Counted from the first letter of the stretch, positions 25,489 through 33,479 are shown. The stretch is DNA of 64,000 nt from Candidatus Solirubrobacter pratensis (GCF_000425945.1 NZ_AUEK01000003.1:1-64000); one strand, 5' to 3'. Program-made: numbers and translations. Notes: generated from the sequence alone by a model not told the origin.

Positions 25489-28086
25489 ATGCAACTCGTT
25501 GTCAACGGCGCCGATGTCGAGATCGACGACCGGCACGCGAAGACCCCGCTGCTGTGGGTTCTGAGGGACGTCCTCGGCCTGCGTGGCACGAAGTTCGGGT
25601 GCGGCGCCGGCTTCTGCGCGGCCTGTACCGTCTTGGTCGACGGCCGCAACGTGAAGTCCTGCCAGACCACGACTGAACGCGCGGTCGGCAAGGCCGTGAC
25701 GACGGTCGAGGGAGCCTCCGGTCCGGTCGTCGACGCGGTCCGCGACGCGTGGCACCGCGGCAACGTCGTGCAGTGCGGCTACTGCCAGCCCGGGCAGACC
25801 CTGGCCGCGGTGTCGTTGCTCGGGTCCGATCCCTCTCCCGACGACCCGAAGATCGACGAGTGGATGAGCGGGAACCTGTGCCGCTGCGGCACCTATCCGC
25901 GAATCCGAGCCGCCATTCACGAGGCCGCGGACACGCTCGCCGCGGGCGATGATCCGGCTCCGCTGGTCGCCCCGCCAGAGCTCGACGTGGGCCGCCTGAC
26001 GCCCGAGGAGGCGAGCGACCCCGTCCATCCGTACATCCGGATCCATGCCGACGGGACGGTCGTGGCGTACTCGAGCCAGATCGAGATGGGGCAGGGGATC
26101 CACACGGGGCTGGCGACGATCGTCGCCGAGGAGCTCGACGCGGACTTCGATTCGGTCCGGGTCGTCAACGCCGCGAACGGAGCCGGGCCGAACGGCGACG
26201 TGTACGGGAATCCCGCCGCCGGCGGCGGCCTCCAGCTCACGGGCGCGTCCAATTCGATGCGGGGGTACTGGATCCGGTACCGGCTGGCGGCTGCGCAAGC
26301 ACGGGCGCGACTCGTCGCCGCCGCGGCCGAGGCGTGGGATGCGCCCGCGGTTGAGCTCGAGGTCGAGAACGGCGTGGTGCGCGATAAGCGCGGCCGGCAG
26401 GCAGCCTTCGCCGAGCTGGCGGCGCGCGCCGAGCAGCTCCCGGTTCCGGAAGGCGTGGAGCCCAAGGACGCGGCCGACTACAAGTTGATCGGGCGCGAAG
26501 GGCGGTTGCGAGTCGACGCGGTACCGAAGATCCTCGGCGCCACCCATTTCACGATCGACCTCAGCCTCCCGGGGATGCTGACGGCGGTCGTCCTGCACCC
26601 GCCGAGGTTCGGCGCCACGGTTGCCGCGGTCGATGACCGGGCGGCGCTCGCCGAGCCCGGGGTGACTGCGGTCGTCCCGATCGACGAGGGCGTCGCGGTC
26701 GTCGCCGAGGCCATCGCCGACGCGCAGCGCGGACTGCGTGCCCTGGTCGTGGAGTGGGATGAGACTGACGCCGAGCGGCGGAGCACCACCGAGCTGCTGG
26801 CCGAGCACATGCGGCTGCTCGAGTCGGGCGAGAAGGCCGTGACGAGCCGGGACGACGGCGACGTCGACCGTGCCCTGGCCGATGCGGGCTCGACGATCGA
26901 CGCGACGTACGCGCTGCCGTACCTCGCCCACGCCGCGATGGAGCCGAACAACGCGGCCTGCCGGATGCGCGAGGACGGCGTGCTCGACGTGTGGGCCGCG
27001 ACCGAGGGCCCCCAGTACGTGAAGATGAACGCCGCCTCGATCGCCGGCGTCGACATCGAGCAGGTCGAGGTGCACGTCACCTTCGCCGGCGGATCGTTCG
27101 GACTGCACTCGAGCGCCGAACGCGACCCGGTGGCCGAAGCCGTGCAGATCGCGCGCGCGCTCGACTTCAAGCACCCGATCAAGGTGCAGTCGCTGCGCGA
27201 GGAGGAGTTCAAGGTCGGTCGCTACCGGGCGATGGCCGTCCACCGGGTGAGGGCCGGAGTCGATGCGGACGGTCGCCTCAGCGCTTGGCATCAGCAGATC
27301 GTCGCCGCACCGACGTCCGTCAATCTCCCGTTCGTCCGTGACGTCATGTTCACGAACGGCGTGGACTTCTTCACCACGACCGGCGCGGTCGACCCGCCCT
27401 ACGCCGTCGAGAACTTCCGGGTCGAGTCGACCAACTTCGAGTCGCGGATCCCGACGATGGTCTGGCGCTCGGTCGGCAACTCGCACACCGAGTTCGCGCG
27501 CGAGTCGGCGATCGACGAGCTCGCGATCGCCGCCGGCCGCGATCCCGTCGACCTGCGACGAGAGCTGCTGGCCGGCAGCCCGCGCACGCTGCGCGCGCTC
27601 GAGCTCGCGGCGGAGGCCGCCGGCTGGGGAACCCCGCTGCCAGAGCGGCGGGCGCGCGGGATCACTTCCTCCGGCTTCATCGGCCACAGCGCCAACGTGA
27701 CGGAGATCTCGCTCGACGACCGCGGGCGCGTCCGTGTCGACCGGATCGTGTTCGCGCTCGACTGCGGCAGAAACGTCAACCCCGACCTCATCCGCGCGCA
27801 GGTCGAGGGTGGGCTGCTGTGGGGGCTGAGCGCCGCGGCGTGGGGCGAGGTCGTTCTCGGCGAAGGCGGCGAGATCGTCACCCAGAACTTCGACCGCTAC
27901 CCGATCCTGCGGATGCGCTCCGTTCCGCGGATCGAGATCCACCTGATCGAGTCGACCGAGGCGCCGACCGGCGTCGGCGAGGTCTCTGTCCCCTCGGTCG
28001 CGCCGGCCCTGGCGAACGCCATCGCCGCGCTCACCGGCACCCGAATCCGGAATCTCCCCTTCTCCAAGACCATCAAGATCGCCTAG
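25489..28086 (+). CDS. Fused molybdo-hydroxylase, isoquinoline 1-oxidoreductase-like (IorA-IorB)
   Basis: An 865-residue enzyme in which the small 2Fe-2S subunit and the large molybdopterin subunit are one chain. Residues 1-150 hold eight ligand cysteines: 38, 43, 46, 58 (plant-ferredoxin type) and 96, 99, 131, 133 (CGYCQPG...CRCGTYP). From about residue 180 follow the molybdenum domains: QIEMGQGIHTGLATIVAEEL, AGGGLQLTGASNSMRGY, an ALDEH_OXIDASE-type segment LPYLAHAAMEPNNAACRM, FAGGSFGLHSS, and the active-site Glu in TGVGEVSVPSVAPALANAI. No FAD subunit is encoded nearby, as in isoquinoline oxidoreductases, which pass electrons to other acceptors. It would hydroxylate an aldehyde or N-heterocycle. 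No Tat or Sec signal is seen, so a cytoplasmic location is likely. A CDGSH gene follows 12 bp later. Confidence 0.9.
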   Translation: MQLVVNGADVEIDDRHAKTPLLWVLRDVLGLRGTKFGCGAGFCAACTVLVDGRNVKSCQTTTERAVGKAVTTVEGASGPVVDAVRDAWHRGNVVQCGYCQPGQTLAAVSLLGSDPSPDDPKIDEWMSGNLCRCGTYPRIRAAIHEAADTLAAGDDPAPLVAPPELDVGRLTPEEASDPVHPYIRIHADGTVVAYSSQIEMGQGIHTGLATIVAEELDADFDSVRVVNAANGAGPNGDVYGNPAAGGGLQLTGASNSMRGYWIRYRLAAAQARARLVAAAAEAWDAPAVELEVENGVVRDKRGRQAAFAELAARAEQLPVPEGVEPKDAADYKLIGREGRLRVDAVPKILGATHFTIDLSLPGMLTAVVLHPPRFGATVAAVDDRAALAEPGVTAVVPIDEGVAVVAEAIADAQRGLRALVVEWDETDAERRSTTELLAEHMRLLESGEKAVTSRDDGDVDRALADAGSTIDATYALPYLAHAAMEPNNAACRMREDGVLDVWAATEGPQYVKMNAASIAGVDIEQVEVHVTFAGGSFGLHSSAERDPVAEAVQIARALDFKHPIKVQSLREEEFKVGRYRAMAVHRVRAGVDADGRLSAWHQQIVAAPTSVNLPFVRDVMFTNGVDFFTTTGAVDPPYAVENFRVESTNFESRIPTMVWRSVGNSHTEFARESAIDELAIAAGRDPVDLRRELLAGSPRTLRALELAAEAAGWGTPLPERRARGITSSGFIGHSANVTEISLDDRGRVRVDRIVFALDCGRNVNPDLIRAQVEGGLLWGLSAAAWGEVVLGEGGEIVTQNFDRYPILRMRSVPRIEIHLIESTEAPTGVGEVSVPSVAPALANAIAALTGTRIRNLPFSKTIKIA

Positions 28087-28098
28087 AGAGGCCCCGCC

Positions 28099-28296
28099 AT
28101 GCCCGACATCACCATCATCCCCAGCGAAAACGGTCCCTACATCGTCTCCGGCCCGGTAGCCATCGTCGCGCCCGACGGGCATGTGATCGACCACCCCGAT
28201 CCGGTGGCGATGTGCCGCTGCGGCCACTCCTCCAACAAGCCGTTCTGCGATGGCACGCACGCCACGATCGACTTCGACGGGACCCTCGCGAACTGA
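28099..28296 (+). CDS. CDGSH iron-sulfur domain protein
   Basis: A 65-residue mitoNEET-like protein. The 2Fe-2S motif is complete: Cys39, Cys41, Cys50 and His54 in [16 protein letters not shown]. The N-terminal half is a small beta-sandwich. It lies 12 bp after the molybdo-hydroxylase and 4 bp before the reductase gene, so it is surely cotranscribed. A role as electron carrier or cluster donor for the hydroxylase is plausible but inferred from position only. Confidence 0.93.
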   Translation: MPDITIIPSENGPYIVSGPVAIVAPDGHVIDHPDPVAMCRCGHSSNKPFCDGTHATIDFDGTLAN

Positions 28297-28300
28297 TCCG

Positions 28301-28898
28301 ATGCAATCAGCGAACGTCAAGAGCGTCGGCATCATCGGCGCGGGCGGGATCGGCCAGGCGATGGCGCGGATCGCGCGCCGTGCCGGCCGGCCGGTCATGA
28401 TCGCCAACCGGAAAGGGCCGCAGTCCGCTGACCTCACTGGTGCAGGAGCTCGGCGACGGGGTGTCGGCCGGGACGGTCGATGAAGTCGCAGGCGCGGACA
28501 TCGTGGTGCTCGCGGTGATGTGGCCGGACGTCCCGCAGGCCGTCGATCGGCCGGCATGGGAGGGACGGATCTTGATCGACCCGACCAACGACTTCGACCC
28601 CAGCGACCTCAACGGGCGCACGTCCAGCGAAGTCGTCGCCGATCTCGTCGCCCCAGCTCGCGTGGTGAAGACCGCCAACATCTTCGCGGCCGACGTGCTC
28701 GCATCCGACCCACGCCAAGCCGGGGGTCAGCGTGTGATGTTCCTGTCAGGCGACGACGCCGACGCCAAACATGAGGTGGGCGGGCTGTTCGAGGCTGCCG
28801 GATTCTTCGTCATCGACCTCGGTGGGCTCCGCGAGGGGGGACAGATGCAGCAGTTCGGCGGTCCGCTCGCCGGCGAGAACCTGATCCGCTTCGCTTGA
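28301..28898 (+). pseudogene. NADPH-dependent F420 reductase-like gene with one-base insertion
   Basis: Encodes a ~198-residue Rossmann protein of the NADP/F420 oxidoreductase group. The first frame (ATG 28301) has VGIIGAGGIGQAMARIARR and the basic ANRKGPQS segment for NADPH. At 28421-28430 (CAGTCCGCTG) an extra C shifts the frame; without it the reading is GPQSLTSLVQELGDGV. The second frame continues with ADIVVLAVMWPDVPQAVD, ILIDPTNDF and VVKTANIFAADVLASDP to the end FGGPLAGENLIRF. Fixing one base gives a full-length protein, so a consensus error is as likely as a true mutation. It ends the molybdo-hydroxylase-CDGSH operon. Confidence 0.8.
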
Positions 28899-28902
28899 GT
28901 GG

Positions 28903-28925
28903 ATCACCAGGATCCGGCGATGTCG
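28903..28925 (+). promoter_or_regulatory. Island palindrome copy C
   Basis: ATCACCAGGATCCGGCGATG begins four bases after the reductase stop. It lies between the end of the + operon and the 3' end of the minus-strand alcohol-dehydrogenase remnant, so it is not upstream of a gene start on either strand; this weakens a pure operator reading for this copy. Confidence 0.6.
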
Positions 28926-28952
28926 GCTCACGACGCGTGATCGTCCCGCCGG

Positions 28953-29231
28953 TCACGGGATGAGGACGATCTTCCCCGCGATGTGACCGGCCTCCAGCTC
29001 GGTGTACGCCGCTCGAACCTCGTCGAGCGGTACACGCGCTGGATCGGCACGACGAGGTCACCCGCCGCTATCGCCTCTGCCAGTTCGGCCAGGGTCGCGG
29101 CGCTCGCCGCGGCCGCGCCGCCTTCGCCCTTGACGCCGTGCTTCTCGATCGAGGGGAAGTCGACGATCGTGTCGATCCGATCGGAGGCGATGCCGAGCTC
29201 GAGCGCCAGTTCGACGTAGCCGCCCCCGACG
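28953..29231 (-). pseudogene. C-terminal fragment of a medium-chain (zinc-type) oxidoreductase
   Basis: On the minus strand the reading GGGYVELALELGIASDRIDT, then GEGGAAAASAATLAELAEAI and GDLVVPIQRV matches the end of quinone-oxidoreductase-like MDR proteins. After ...IQRVY the frame is off by one base; restoring a C near 29030 gives RVYPLDEVRAAYTELEAGHI and the terminal AGKIVLIP with a stop at 28953-28955. The N-terminal ~230 residues are absent (unrelated sequence upstream of 29231). It is a dead fragment regardless of the one-base problem. Confidence 0.65.
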
Positions 29232-29359
29232 AGGCACCGGCGAGGTCCGACCCCTGGCCGCTGGGAAAGGTCGCGGGGAAGATCGCGCGAACCAGGCCCT
29301 CGCGGATCTTCCCCTCGCTCGGATTGATGCCGGCGGGTCGCTTGCTGGGAAGTCACGGA

Positions 29360-29382
29360 ACCACCGGGATCCGGCGATGACG
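29360..29382 (+). promoter_or_regulatory. Island palindrome copy D
   Basis: ACCACCGGGATCCGGCGATG matches the other copies at 17-18 of 19 core positions. It lies 52 bp before the chosen start of the SDR gene. The element itself contains an in-frame ATG (29377-29379). Confidence 0.6.
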
Positions 29383-29433
29383 GAGCACCCGCGCGGTGGC
29401 GAGAATTCACACCCCGGCCGAATCGAGGATTCG

Positions 29434-30171
29434 ATGCGCAAGATGCGAGCCAAGCAGCGAAGTGCGGTTGTGTTCGGAGCGCGCAATCTGGGTCGCGCGG
29501 TCATCGAGCTGCTGGTGAGCGACGGCTGGGCGGTGACCGGGGTCGCGCGGTCGCGACGCACGCTGGACGGCGTCAGCGAGTCCGGCGCGCTCGCGCTGGA
29601 GGCCGACGTGACAAACCCCGCGAGCGTGTACGGCGTGCTCGAGCAGGCGGCCGCTGCTCACGGTGGAGTCGATCTCGTGGTGAACGCTGCGGCCGCTTAC
29701 GGCGGCGACCGCTCCGGGCCCTTCGGCGGCGGCCCGATTGCCGAGGCCGACCTCGACGGCTTCGACTCGTGGGCTGCGGCTCCGGCCCGCGCCGCGTTCT
29801 CGTTCTTGTCCGCCGGCGGGCAATTCGCGATCGCGCAGGGCCGCGCAGCGACGCTGGTGCAGGTCACCGGCGGCTCGGCACGGCGCGCGCTGCCGGGCCG
29901 CGGCCTGTGGGCGGCCGGATCGTTCGGCGTGCGAGCGATCACCAACGCCGCCGCGCTCGAGTTGCGCCCCCGCGGCATCCAGGTCACGTTGCTCATCGTC
30001 GACGCGGGCATCCAGCCGCTCGACGGGTCCACACGCGGCGGTGTCTCGCCGGAAGCCCTGGCCGATCCGCGCAGGATCGCCGACGCCGTCCTCTTCCTGG
30101 CCAACCAGGACGCGCGCTCCGCGTCACACGAGCTCCAGCTCACCCCGCTCGCCGAGAGCTGGACGCCCTGA
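29434..30171 (+). CDS. Atypical short-chain dehydrogenase lacking the catalytic Tyr-Lys
   Basis: A 245-residue Rossmann protein (ATG 29434 with GAGG 8 bases upstream; an in-frame ATG at 29377 within the palindrome would add 19 unlikely residues). Dinucleotide binding: SAVVFGARNLGRAVIELLVS, then VARSRRTLD (basic, NADP-like). LEADVTNPASV and LVVNAAAAYGG are the expected later motifs. The active-site region is LVQVTGGSARRALPGRGLWA, AGSFGVRAITNAAALELRPR: the YxxxK Tyr and Lys are missing. It may be a non-catalytic or redox-sensing SDR, or use different chemistry. It is the last gene of the palindrome-marked island. Confidence 0.78.
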   Translation: MRKMRAKQRSAVVFGARNLGRAVIELLVSDGWAVTGVARSRRTLDGVSESGALALEADVTNPASVYGVLEQAAAAHGGVDLVVNAAAAYGGDRSGPFGGGPIAEADLDGFDSWAAAPARAAFSFLSAGGQFAIAQGRAATLVQVTGGSARRALPGRGLWAAGSFGVRAITNAAALELRPRGIQVTLLIVDAGIQPLDGSTRGGVSPEALADPRRIADAVLFLANQDARSASHELQLTPLAESWTP

Positions 30172-30388
30172 AAATCGAGCGACGCTTGCAGCCAGCGTCC
30201 CTTATCGAGCCCCGTCCGCGCTCGAGGCTCACGATCTCGTCGCTGGGGTGGGGACGAGACCGGCCCGCGCAACGAGCTGTAGGAGCCGGCTGTGCCGCCC
30301 GCCGCCCGCCGCGGCGCGCGCGCCCGCCGTCGCGCTGCACGACGCGACCGCCCGCCGCACGCTGGCGCCGCCACCGGCGGCGTCTGGG

Positions 30389-31003
30389 TCATCCGCCGGC
30401 GACGCCCGAGCCTGAGGCAGGTGGAGCCGCGGCGGCTGGAGCGCCGCGCGCGGCGTCCCACGCGGCGAGGCCGGCGCGCAGGACGGCCTCGAGGTCCGCG
30501 TCGCTGAACGGCGCCTCGCGCCGCAGGCGCGTGCCGAGGATGCCGCCGCGGACGGTGCCGAGCGCGCAGCGGACCGCCAGAAGCTCGCGCGGATCGCCGG
30601 CGGCCAACGCATGCTCGAGCCGCTCCACGCGCGCGCGGATGTCGAGCCGCTCGGCGGTGTCGTGCGTGGCCGACGGGTCGTCGGCGAGGATCGCGAACGT
30701 GGGGTTCGGATCGGCGAGGAACGCGATCATGCGCCGCAGCGCCTCCTCGCGGTTGAGCGGACGCTGGTGCTCGGCCCAGCCGGCGATCTCGTCGAGCTCA
30801 CGCAGCCGCGGCTCGACGAGCGCGGCAAGCACGTCGAGCTTGCCGGGGAAGTGGTAGTAGAGCGCCGCCTTCGTCATCGAGACACGCTCCGCGATGTCGC
30901 GAATCGACGTTCCTGCATAGCCGCGTTCGGCGAAGAGATCCTGGGCGGCGGCGAGGATCCGCTGCTGCGTAGCCTCCGCCGTCGAGCCGATCGTGCGGGC
31001 CAT
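30389..31003 (-). CDS. TetR-family transcriptional repressor
   Basis: A 204-residue TetR protein. HTH: RILAAAQDLFAERGYAGTSI, then IAERVSMTKAALYYHFPGKL, with the tyrosine-rich recognition helix of the family. The C-terminal domain ends in an Ala/Pro/Gly-rich tail (APAAAAPPASGSGVAGG). It is divergent from the remains of an MMPL transporter gene, and an inverted repeat lies between them, which is the usual arrangement for repression of an exporter. With the exporter gutted, the regulator may have no remaining local target. Confidence 0.9.
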   Translation of the reverse strand: MARTIGSTAEATQQRILAAAQDLFAERGYAGTSIRDIAERVSMTKAALYYHFPGKLDVLAALVEPRLRELDEIAGWAEHQRPLNREEALRRMIAFLADPNPTFAILADDPSATHDTAERLDIRARVERLEHALAAGDPRELLAVRCALGTVRGGILGTRLRREAPFSDADLEAVLRAGLAAWDAARGAPAAAAPPASGSGVAGG

Positions 31004-31010
31004 AGTGGCT

Positions 31011-31039
31011 GGAATTTTACCCGCCGCTCGTTTAATTCC
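31011..31039. promoter_or_regulatory. Inverted repeat, likely TetR operator
   Basis: GGAATTTTAC, nine bases, GTTTAATTCC: an A+T-rich dyad in a G+C-rich window, 8 bp upstream of the TetR start. Position and TTTAC/GTTTA arms fit TetR-family operators. The MMPL fragment begins right at its right edge. Confidence 0.55.
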
Positions 31040-31632
31040 TGGACACCAAGGACGCCGGCAAGCCGCTGACGGCGGCCGAGCAGGCCAAGGTCGGCCGGCT
31101 TGTGAAGGGCAGCGAGGGCAAGCACATCGGCACCGTCGAGCGCGTCGTCGCCGGCCAGCCGTCGCCGAACAAGCTCGTGCAGACGATCGCGCTCCAGATG
31201 CCGGACGTCACGCAGTCCAATCAGGACGAGCTGCTGGACTCGGTCAAGACGCTGCGCGACGACATCAAGCCGCTCGTCGCGGGCACCGGACTGCGCGCGG
31301 AGACGGCCGGCCAGGTCGCTCAGAGCTACGACCAGCGCGAGGCGTCCGGCAACGCCGACGCGGTCGTCGCGCTCGGCATCGTCAGGCGAACCGGACCCAT
31401 CAACGCCCGCCGAGCGTGTCGGTCAAGCGGCGGACCGCCTCGAAGGCGCTGAGTGTCGCAGATGGGCTTCGCGATCGCGTTCGGCATCCTCGTCGCGGCG
31501 TTCGCGATGGCGACGTTCTGCACGCCGCCGATCACGGCGCTGATCGGCCACGCCGCGTGGTGGCCGGGCCACGCCGACGAGGCGCGCGAGGACGACGACA
31601 TCGCGCTCGAGCCGGTGCGCGAACCGGTCTGA
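31040..31632 (+). pseudogene. MMPL/RND-type membrane transporter with 5' and internal deletions
   Basis: Two pieces of one MMPL transporter lie in the same frame. The first (to about 31385) is part of the first periplasmic loop: DAGKPLTAAEQAKVGRLVKG, then PNKLVQTIALQMPDVTQSNQ and AETAGQVAQSYDQREASGNA. The second (31462-31632) is the last membrane helix and tail: MGFAIAFGILVAAFAMATFC, TPPITALIGHAAWWPGHADE. About 400 residues between, and the N-terminal helix with the start codon, are gone; a TGA at 31450 separates the pieces. Transport is impossible. The neighbouring TetR gene and operator survive. Confidence 0.75.
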
Positions 31633-31747
31633 GCTGGAGGGCGCGAACATCCGCCCGGATCGCGAAGGCGGGAGGAGTGACCGCTTGCAATCCCGGCGCA
31701 GGCGAGGAACATGGAGAGACCCAGCTCCCCGAAGGAGGTCACGGAGC

Positions 31748-31915
31748 ATGTGTTACGACTACCTGCGCCGCCACCGCCGCGAGGCGGATGAGAGCGCGAG
31801 CATATGGCAGGACTTCGAGCGGACGCGTCCGATCGCCGACCCTGAGACGCCGCCCGACGTGACGTCGCCGGAGCCGACCGAGGCGCACGAGGAGACCGCG
31901 GTCTCCGAACGCTGA
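31748..31915 (+). CDS. Small charged protein, 55 residues
   Basis: ATG 31748 follows an ideal Shine-Dalgarno (AAGGAGGTCAC, 9 bases spacing), strong support for a real gene. The product begins MCYDYLRRHRREADESASIW, then QDFERTRPIADPE, with a Pro/Glu/Thr-rich acidic tail. No membrane segment or Cys motif. Proteins with the same MC.DYLRRH....W.DFERTRP pattern are recalled as unnamed small proteins in Solirubrobacterales; function unknown. Confidence 0.7.
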   Translation: MCYDYLRRHRREADESASIWQDFERTRPIADPETPPDVTSPEPTEAHEETAVSER

Positions 31916-32003
31916 CCGTGCGGCCGGGCCGCGTGAGCATCAGCGGCCCGGCCGGTCCGCGAGGGGTGCGCGGCTCGATTGCTGGGGCGATGCCCACGCC
32001 GCG

Positions 32004-33008
32004 ATGAGCATGCCGCCACTGTGCCCGACGTGCGGCCAGCCGGCGAGCGAGGCGCTCGGCGGCCCGGCGCACGACTGGGAATGCCGGAACGAGGCGTGCC
32101 CCGAGTTCGGCCAGCCGGTCGATCTGCGCGCCCGCGTACGCCCGTCATGGGTGCCGGGCGAGCTGTATCCCTTCGCGGATCACTACGCCGAGGCGGCGGG
32201 CTGTGTCGTGCATTACGTCGACGAGGGGACGGGGCCGCCGTTGTTGATGTTGCACGGCAATCCGACGTGGTCGTTCTTGTACCGCGAGATCATCGCCGGC
32301 GTGCGTGATCGCTTCCGCTGCGTCGCCGTCGACTATCCGGGGTTCGGGCTCTCGCAGCCGCGGCGCGGGTACCGGTTCACGCCGGCGGAGCATGCCGACG
32401 CGTTGGAGCAGTTGGTGCTGCGGCTGGACTTGCGCGGGGTCACGCTGATGGTGCAGGACTGGGGCGGTCCGATCGGGTTCGGGGTCGCGACGCGTCATCC
32501 GGAGCGCTTCGCGGCGTTCGTGATCGGCAATACGTGGGCGTGGCCGAAGGCCGATCCGGCGACGCAGGCGTTCTCGCGCTTCCTGGGCGGCGCGGTCGGG
32601 CGCCGGTTGATCCTCAACCGCAATCTGTTCGTGGAGGGCGCGCTCGGGCGCGGCGTGCGCCGGCCGCTGCCCGCGGCGGCGATGGATGCGTATCGGGGCC
32701 CGTTTCCGACGCCTGGTTCGCGCTGGCCGACGGCGGTGTTCCCGCGCGAGATCCTGGCGAGCCGGCCGTTTCTCGCGGATGTCGAGCAGCGTCTACCGGT
32801 GCTGCGTGATCGTGGCGCGCTGATCGTGTGGCCGACGCGCGACGTCGCGTTCCGAGGGCGCGAGCGGCGCCGCTGGGAGCAGCTGTTCCCGGATCACCGG
32901 ACGGTGATGCTCGAGGGCGCCGGCCATTACATCCAGGAGGACGCCCCGGACGAGATCGTCGCGGCGATCCGCGAACACGCCGCGCCGGTCATCACGACCG
33001 GCGGCTGA
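32004..33008 (+). CDS. Haloalkane dehalogenase-like hydrolase with N-terminal zinc ribbon
   Basis: A 334-residue alpha/beta hydrolase. Catalytic set: nucleophile Asp152 in VQDWGG, Asp280 in WPTRDVAF, His308 in GAGHYIQ; halide-binding Trp153 and Asn86 (HGNPTW), the pattern of haloalkane dehalogenase subfamily III. Asp rather than Ser in the elbow separates it from esterases. Unusually, residues 1-45 form a zinc-ribbon-like module (CPTC at 7-10, Cys27, Cys32) before the hydrolase domain begins near residue 50. ATG 32004 or the second Met 32010 may start it; the zinc module is in frame with no alternative start downstream that keeps the hydrolase fold complete. Proposed reaction: hydrolytic removal of halide from a haloalkane; the natural substrate is unknown. 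Confidence 0.82.
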   Translation: MSMPPLCPTCGQPASEALGGPAHDWECRNEACPEFGQPVDLRARVRPSWVPGELYPFADHYAEAAGCVVHYVDEGTGPPLLMLHGNPTWSFLYREIIAGVRDRFRCVAVDYPGFGLSQPRRGYRFTPAEHADALEQLVLRLDLRGVTLMVQDWGGPIGFGVATRHPERFAAFVIGNTWAWPKADPATQAFSRFLGGAVGRRLILNRNLFVEGALGRGVRRPLPAAAMDAYRGPFPTPGSRWPTAVFPREILASRPFLADVEQRLPVLRDRGALIVWPTRDVAFRGRERRRWEQLFPDHRTVMLEGAGHYIQEDAPDEIVAAIREHAAPVITTGG

Positions 33009-33050
33009 TCGAGCGGGAGTACCGCGACTCCGACGGAAGAAAGGTTGTGA

Positions 33051-33479
33051 ATGTCTTCCGAGTCTTTCACCCATAAGAAGAAGGACGTCAGCCTCGATGC
33101 GGCGCGCCACGTCATCGACAGCGCTCGCCGAGCCGCCGAGGCGATCGGCGTTGCCATGAACATTGCGGTCGTGGACGACGGGAACAATCTCGTCGCATTC
33201 GAGCGCATGGACGGAGCCTGGCTCGGAAGCATCGACATCGCTCAGGGAAAGGCGTACACGGCGCGGGCGTTCGACATGTCGACCAGGGACCTCGCCCCAC
33301 TGTGCCAGCCCGGGCAGTCGCTCTTCGGGATCCACGCCACCAACGACGGACGACTCGTCGTCTTCCCGGGCGGGATTCCGCTCGAGAAGAACGGCGAAGT
33401 CGTCGGCGCGATCGGGGTGAGTGGCGGCGCGGTCGAGCAGGACCAGGTGGTCGCGGAGGCCGGAGCAGAGGCGTTCTAA
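33051..33479 (+). CDS. HbpS/GlcG-like heme-binding (DUF336) protein
   Basis: A 142-residue protein of the GlcG/HbpS (DUF336) family. Landmarks: SLDAARHVIDSARRAAEAIG, NIAVVDDGNNLVAFERMDGA, KAYTARAFDMSTRDL, and the terminal GGIPLEKNGEVVGAIGVSGG. Family members form octamers and bind heme or cofactors; some are encoded with glycolate or degradation operons. A GAAAGAAAGG ribosome site precedes ATG 33051. It lies 42 bp after the dehalogenase in the same direction, so cotranscription is likely. Confidence 0.88.
   Translation: MSSESFTHKKKDVSLDAARHVIDSARRAAEAIGVAMNIAVVDDGNNLVAFERMDGAWLGSIDIAQGKAYTARAFDMSTRDLAPLCQPGQSLFGIHATNDGRLVVFPGGIPLEKNGEVVGAIGVSGGAVEQDQVVAEAGAEAF

Noticed and set aside
25291-28557. 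A >1000-codon open frame antisense to the molybdo-hydroxylase
   Set aside because: High-GC shadow: low-complexity Arg/Val/Asp composition, no motifs, while the + strand frame has all cofactor motifs.
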